64,000 nucleotides of DNA, taken from Paenibacillus sp. PastM-3 (GTDB lineage Bacteria; Bacillota; Bacilli; Paenibacillales; Paenibacillaceae). The DNA is taken from positions 496,001-560,000 of the forward strand of contig NZ_JARXXP010000002.1 of NCBI RefSeq assembly GCF_029893965.1. Reading direction: 5' to 3'. Under the pieces are notes generated by a model. That model was not told where the DNA came from, ran no database searches, and saw only the letters and a program-made list of their open reading frames with translations. Positions 60,312 through 64,000 of the stretch are shown piece by piece (the first letter of the stretch is position 1; each line of letters begins with the position of its first letter). Made by a program: the position numbers and the translations under genes.

Positions 60312-60803
60312 TTAGAGACAAGGGTTCACATTATAATCAGTCTGGCCTGTATAATCATTCAGGTGATTCGCAAAAGCATCTAGTGTGGGCTTAGAATCCT
60401 CAGGATGTAATTGATTGCTCCAGCTGCTTAACAGGTTAGGAAAATCATGCTCGCCTTCAAACCCAATCGTCTTCCTGAATTGGTCCGACCACCAGAACTC
60501 ATTGTTCGGATTTACCGGATCGCCCTCAAAAACATCCATCTCCCACAAGGCAACCTCAATAGCCTCTGTAATCATATTTAATCTAACCTTATAGTATTCC
60601 TCACGCTTATGTACCACTGACGACAGGCGGGTTAACAATGCATTTAGTTCATCATTATTCGAATCAGCATTGGCAGGGTGTTGCCCTTCTTCCTTGCGTT
60701 CAGCCAGCTCCACATACTTTCTTAAGGAATCCATAAGCTGATTGTCTGTTTGCGGTGCAATTCCTTTGGTCGAACTTCCTTTAAGCTTGTTTATAATCGG
60801 CAT
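60312..60803 (-). pseudogene. Truncated PAS-containing chemotaxis receptor
   Basis: A 163-aa frame whose second half (WWSDQFRKTIGFEGEHDFPN, LHPEDSKPTLDAFANHLNDY) matches the PAS domain of Firmicute/Pseudomonas PAS-MCP receptors. It stops at TGQTDYNVNPCL, within the PAS fold, and no MCP signalling domain follows. A coiled N-terminal part precedes it. ATG 60803 has GAGGAG upstream. Confidence 0.7.
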
Positions 60804-61067
60804 GTAAGTTTCTCCTCATCTCATGATGCAATCTTATGATGTATATAAGCAGAAACGGCTACGCCGTACCTATACAGAAGGTACCCGTTGCAGCAAAAAA
60901 TAGAAGAAACATTTAATCGTGCGATGCAATTTAAATCAAGTGTAATATACTAAAAATTTTTTTGTAAATGATTCAGACAATAAGCATTCACGCCCGAAAA
61001 TACTGCTTTGTCAGCATGAAGGAACGAGGGCTGATGTGATGCTGAGAACACGTGGAGGATTGTCCCA

Positions 61068-61148
61068 ATGAGAAAAGCGATCCTGGCTCTCATCAACGCT
61101 GCCGCGCTGCTTGTTTTCGAGATCATTGAGCACCGCAAGAAAAAATAA
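61068..61148 (+). CDS. 26-residue hydrophobic peptide with basic tail
   Basis: ATG 61068 is preceded by GTGGAGGATTG (about 7 nt), a better RBS than many nearby genes have. The peptide is one hydrophobic helix (ILALINAAALLVFEII) ending HRKKK. It could be a real small membrane protein, a type I toxin-like peptide or a leader for the broken gene downstream. Confidence 0.5.
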   Translation: MRKAILALINAAALLVFEIIEHRKKK

Positions 61149-61169
61149 TCATCCCTGGAGGGGTTACCT

Positions 61170-61214
61170 ATGTATCACGAACAGTCCGACTCCTACGTGT
61201 ACCTCTGTCAATAG
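61170..61214 (+). pseudogene. 5' start of a gene cut by an insertion sequence
   Basis: ATG 61170 has TGGAGGGG 6 nt upstream and reads MYHEQSDSYVYLCQ, then stops inside the IS terminal repeat (TGTCAATAGAGTAGACA on this strand). Probably the beginning of a gene interrupted by the IS3-like element. Confidence 0.45.
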
Positions 61215-61396
61215 AGTAGACACAAAGAATCGAGAGATTCAGGCACCGGATCGGTACATACATTCGTATTCGTTGGGTGTAAAGTACCCAATCGTGGAAG
61301 GGATTCGTTTTCCATTGTAGAAGCAGGTGATGTACTCAAAAATGCGTTTTTTCGCTTGCTTGCGTGTGTTGAAGTGCTCCAAGTAAACGAGCTCCG
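61205..61396 (-). mobile_element. IS3-family element right-end remnant
   Basis: The minus strand encodes the last part of an IS3-type OrfB transposase: ELVYLEHFNTRKQAKKRIFE, YITCFYNGKRIPSTIGYFTP, NEYECMYR. The C-terminus is followed by a terminal-repeat-like TGTCTACTCTATTGACAG at 61205-61222. The rest of the element and the DDE core are gone. Confidence 0.75.
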
Positions 61397-61589
61397 CCAT
61401 AACGGGTATCTGGTGGACTCGTACCGCGAAGCTTCACCCTTTGCCAGGTATCTGCTGCGGATCGGCCGCAATCCGCAGCTGGCGGCGAGGCTGGGGACGC
61501 AAGGCCGGATCGACGCACTGCTATCCTTCGAGTGGGATCGCACAGCCGTACATCTGGAGCAGTTGTACCGGTCTTTTTTGCCGCATTAG
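61397..61589 (+). pseudogene. C-terminal fragment of a GT4 glycosyltransferase
   Basis: The frame reads NGYLVDSYREASPFARYLLR and IDALLSFEWDRTAVHLEQLY, the typical last helices of a glycosyltransferase group 1 (GT4) protein. It begins at the junction with the IS3 remnant and ends at TAG 61589. The donor-binding domain is missing. Confidence 0.65.
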
Positions 61590-61796
61590 TCAGGAGCTTC
61601 GCCGCCAGGGGCCCCCGCAGCTATGCGACAATGTGTAACAAGGATTTTGTGAGGTTATTCGCAGGATTAACCGCAAAGTAAACCTATACTAATATTGTAA
61701 GCGTTACCATATTGACGAATTAATTGCTCATACCGCCACCATGAAATTGGCAACACCCCTAAACACTATTTTTCGCTGTAGAAAGGGTGCATCGTT
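61590..61796 (+). promoter_or_regulatory. Leader of the PII gene with a cre-like palindrome
   Basis: TGTAAGCGTTACCA (61696-61709) matches 13 of 14 positions of the cre consensus and contains the palindrome GTAA-GCG-TTAC. It lies 88 bp before the PII start. No other motif was found. Confidence 0.45.
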
Positions 61797-62123
61797 ATGT
61801 TAATGATTAAAGCTATAGTAAGACCCGAGAAAGCGGATGAGGTCATGGCCGAACTAATGCTCGCCGGCTTCCCCTCTATCAGTAAGATGGATTTACTCGG
61901 CCGCGGCAAACAAAAAGGGATTCAGGTAGGAAACAACCATTATAATCAGATCTCCAAGAAGCTGCTGATGATTGTAATCAATGACGACGAGAAAGAGGAC
62001 GTACTCAGTATTATTATGAGAACTGCGAGAACCGGAGATCACGGCTCGTTCGGAGACGGCAAAATATTCGTGCTGCCGGTACAGGAAGCCTATACGATAA
62101 GCAACGGTAAAAACCAACTGTAA
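61797..62123 (+). CDS. PII-family signalling protein (NifI1-like)
   Basis: A 108-aa PII protein. It has MLMIKAIVRPEKADEVMAEL, the T-loop KGIQVGNNHYNQISKKLL and the C-terminal signature TGDHGSFGDGKIFVLPVQEA. Lengths and the LMIKAIVRPEKA start are closest to NifI1-type PII rather than GlnB/GlnK. ATG 61797 follows AAAGGGTG. It would sense 2-oxoglutarate/ATP. No nif gene is in the window; it precedes an amidohydrolase and a transporter, suggesting control of nitrogen scavenging. Confidence 0.88.
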   Translation: MLMIKAIVRPEKADEVMAELMLAGFPSISKMDLLGRGKQKGIQVGNNHYNQISKKLLMIVINDDEKEDVLSIIMRTARTGDHGSFGDGKIFVLPVQEAYTISNGKNQL

Positions 62124-62307
62124 TTCCTATAAATTCATACTTTAATACAATTATATGTCAGATTATCGGCCGTTTAGGGTATAGTAATTTCCTATACGTT
62201 CAATAATTTGGCATATTTTCGTTGACTGGCCTTTTATCTATTTTATAATTAATTTAAATTCTTTTTACTCCCTTAAGCATTCCCAATCCAACCGGAGGTG
62301 AGCGTTA

Positions 62308-62946
62308 ATGAAATTAGGCCAAGAACACCTGCACCCCCAGCGTACGGCTTTAATTATTGTAGATGTACAAAATGATTTCTGTCATCCCGAAGGATCCTGC
62401 GCACGCAGGGGCAGCGATGTCAGCGCCGTTCCTGTAATGATGCCGAACCTGCATGCTCTGCTGGACGGAGCGAGAGCACACGGCGTCCCGGTCATTTTCA
62501 TCCAGACTTTCCACGAAGCGGCTACCGATTCAGCTTCCTGGACGCTCCGCTCGAACGGACGCAGCGGTGAAACATGCCGGACCGGAACATGGGGCGCAGA
62601 CTTTTTCGAGGTATCTCCGGCGCCTGGAGAAATTATTGTCAACAAACATCGTTACAGCGCCTTTATCAACACCAGGCTGGACAGTGTGCTGCGTACGCTG
62701 AATACCGAAACGATTGTAATGACAGGCGTGGCAACCAACGTGTGCGTAGAATCGACCGCCAGGGACGGCTATATGCTGGATTACAACGTCGCCTTTGTCA
62801 AAGATGCCTGCGCCGCTTTTTCCAAGAAAGCGCATGACATGACGCTGGAGAACATTGATAACCACTTCGGAACGGTATTTGATAGCAATCAGATCGTCAA
62901 CATATGGGAAGCTATAGCGGAAGCGGGCGCCCACAAGGTCAGTTAG
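62308..62946 (+). CDS. RutB-like isochorismatase-family amidohydrolase
   Basis: A 212-aa cysteine hydrolase. Catalytic Asp is in ALIIVDVQNDFCHPEG, Lys in IIVNKHRYSAFINTRLDSVL and Cys in VMTGVATNVCVESTARDGYM. The last two blocks look like RutB (ureidoacrylate amidohydrolase). ATG 62308 has CGGAGG 8 nt upstream. Between a PII gene and an MFS gene, it probably releases ammonia or carbamate from an imported ureido compound. RutB identity is not proven. Confidence 0.88.
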   Translation: MKLGQEHLHPQRTALIIVDVQNDFCHPEGSCARRGSDVSAVPVMMPNLHALLDGARAHGVPVIFIQTFHEAATDSASWTLRSNGRSGETCRTGTWGADFFEVSPAPGEIIVNKHRYSAFINTRLDSVLRTLNTETIVMTGVATNVCVESTARDGYMLDYNVAFVKDACAAFSKKAHDMTLENIDNHFGTVFDSNQIVNIWEAIAEAGAHKVS

Positions 62947-62965
62947 GACAAGCAGCAGTGTACAG

Positions 62966-62988
62966 GCTCTCCTGCCGGGGAGCTTTTT
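62966..62988 (+). terminator. Terminator or attenuator before the MFS gene
   Basis: GCTCTCC / GGGGAGC (one wobble) around TGCC, then T5. 20 bp after the amidohydrolase stop. Confidence 0.7.
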
Positions 62989-63061
62989 CTGTTTCGTATA
63001 ACCGCGGGATACCGCCAAAGACCCGCATGAATCAGCTTAGAAGAAGCCGGAGGAATACCTC

Positions 63062-64000
63062 TTGAAAAATAATACAAACCCGGTTACTCCCTACATTATC
63101 TGCGCAGGAGCCCTCCTGTCCAACTTATCGGCAGGGATGTTCAACGTGGCGCTGATCGACATCACCAATGACTTCGGACAGACGGTTCAGTCGGTGCAGT
63201 GGATGATCACCGTATATTTATTGACGATATCCGTTTGCCTGCCTTTAATGGGCCGGCTCGGGGATATGAAGGGCAAAAGAAACATCCATAACCTCGGTTA
63301 TCTCCTCTTTTCCGCAGGCAGTTTATTATGCGCCCTATCTCCAAACCTGGCCTGTCTGATTGTATTCAGAATCGTGCAGGGCGCCGGCGCGGCCATGTTT
63401 CAGTCCACAAACATGGCGCTCATAGTCTCCCTGTCCTCCCCGGAGCGCAGAGGACAGGCCCTGGGCCGCATAAGCACTTTTGTTGCTGTCGGAGCGATGA
63501 TCGGACCCAGCCTGGGCGGCGTGGTCGTCCAGTGGTTCTCCTGGCATATGAATTTCTGGCTGTTGGCGCTTTTCTCTTTCCTTATTTGGCTCGCGGCCCA
63601 GAACCTGATCCCAAAGGAGACGCCCGCCAACCGTTCTTTTGTTGACTGGACGGGCGCTTTGCTGTTCGGCACGGCGCTCAGCGGATTGATCATCGGCTTA
63701 AACCTGGGAAGCACCTGGGGCTGGAGCTCAGCTCCCATCATCTTTCTGCTCCTGTTTTCCCTCGCCTCGGGCGCTTGCTTTGGGTGGTGGAGCCTGTCGC
63801 CCAGATGGGCAAACAGTAGCCGGCCCCCCTTTATCCAGCTTGCCATATTCCGTTACAAGGGGGTTCTGCTCGGCATAGTCATCGCTGTCGTTTCGTACAT
63901 GGCCGTCTTCTCCGCACAGCTGGTTCTGCCTGTCTATCTGCGGAGCATCCTGAACGTAGAGCCGGCCTTGGCCGGACTGCTAATGATGGCTTATCCGGCC
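63062..64000 (+). CDS. MFS transporter (DHA2-like), cut by window end
   Basis: An open frame of 313 codons runs to the window edge with no stop. TTG 63062 is the start: CCGGAGGA lies 8 nt upstream. It begins with IICAGALLSNLSAGMFNVAL and has the MFS loop MGRLGDMKGKRNIHNLGYLL and FRIVQGAGAAMFQSTNMALI, at least eight hydrophobic segments. DHA2-type drug:H+ antiporter family. It could export a product of the amidohydrolase pathway or be unrelated. Confidence 0.88.
   Translation, partial: MKNNTNPVTPYIICAGALLSNLSAGMFNVALIDITNDFGQTVQSVQWMITVYLLTISVCLPLMGRLGDMKGKRNIHNLGYLLFSAGSLLCALSPNLACLIVFRIVQGAGAAMFQSTNMALIVSLSSPERRGQALGRISTFVAVGAMIGPSLGGVVVQWFSWHMNFWLLALFSFLIWLAAQNLIPKETPANRSFVDWTGALLFGTALSGLIIGLNLGSTWGWSSAPIIFLLLFSLASGACFGWWSLSPRWANSSRPPFIQLAIFRYKGVLLGIVIAVVSYMAVFSAQLVLPVYLRSILNVEPALAGLLMMAYPA

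Noticed and set aside
1..64000. CRISPR arrays, tRNA or rRNA genes
   Set aside because: No regular spacer-repeat pattern and no tRNA or rRNA sequence features were seen.

Overview
This window looks like a chromosomal segment from a Paenibacillus-type Firmicute. The evidence is strong GGAGG ribosome binding sites, frequent GTG/TTG starts, YesM/YesN-type two-component systems beside CarB/LplB-type sugar transporters, an AraR (GntR-LacI) repressor, secreted multi-domain glycanases, and Fur, cre-like and GlnR/TnrA-like boxes. I saw no rRNA, tRNA or CRISPR array.

Layout. (1) 0-5.2 kb: arabinose catabolism, araB-araD-araA on the minus strand, divergent from araR, with three ARA-box-like operators between. 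(2) 5.3-11.8 kb: a VOC protein, an ECF sigma factor with a SnoaL-like tail, an SRPBCC protein, a large membrane-anchored DEAH helicase and an acyltransferase-3 protein. (3) 11.8-23.9 kb: a beta-1,3-glucan-type locus with an intracellular GH16, an oligosaccharide ABC importer, a sensor kinase/response regulator pair and a large secreted GH16, interrupted by a MetE-like gene. (4) 24-26 kb: a P-loop kinase and a nucleotidyltransferase, then a decayed AT-rich stretch. (5) 26.1-30.2 kb: an iron-siderophore locus with a reductase, an AraC regulator carrying a binding-protein domain and a siderophore-binding lipoprotein, each preceded by a Fur box. (6) 30.6-37.4 kb: a nitrogen-compound locus. A minus-strand operon (deacetylase/allantoinase-like hydrolase, SsuABC/TauABC-type importer, MFS transporter, cysteine hydrolase) diverges from a regulator made of an HTH fused to an isochorismatase-like domain that lacks the catalytic cysteine. 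The divergent promoter region has a perfect TGTNAN7TNACA box. (7) 37.7-45 kb: a GT8 glycosyltransferase with a very basic tail, an epimerase/AraC pair, an OYE-family reductase and many broken gene remnants. (8) 45.2-52.8 kb: LysR divergent from a Urt-type urea/amide importer (urtABCDE) followed by an amidase and a 64-aa GatC/AtzG-like protein, with a second perfect TGTNAN7TNACA box upstream. (9) 53-61.6 kb: DinB, DUF421 and DUF2254 proteins, a MetE-like/aldehyde dehydrogenase pair, and several pseudogenes (AKR, UbiB, chemotaxis receptor, glycosyltransferase, IS3 transposase end). (10) 61.8-64 kb: a PII protein, a RutB-like amidohydrolase and an MFS transporter cut by the window end.

Two themes connect the genes. 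The first is nitrogen scavenging: the 30-37 kb hydrolase/importer locus, the 46-53 kb amide importer/amidase locus and the 61.8-63 kb PII/RutB-like cluster. The second is regulators built from copies of the proteins they probably serve. The AraC regulator at 27.3-28.9 kb carries a copy of the neighbouring siderophore-binding domain, and the regulator at 36.7 kb carries a dead copy of an enzyme family present in its operon. The second of these is the best candidate for an undescribed system.
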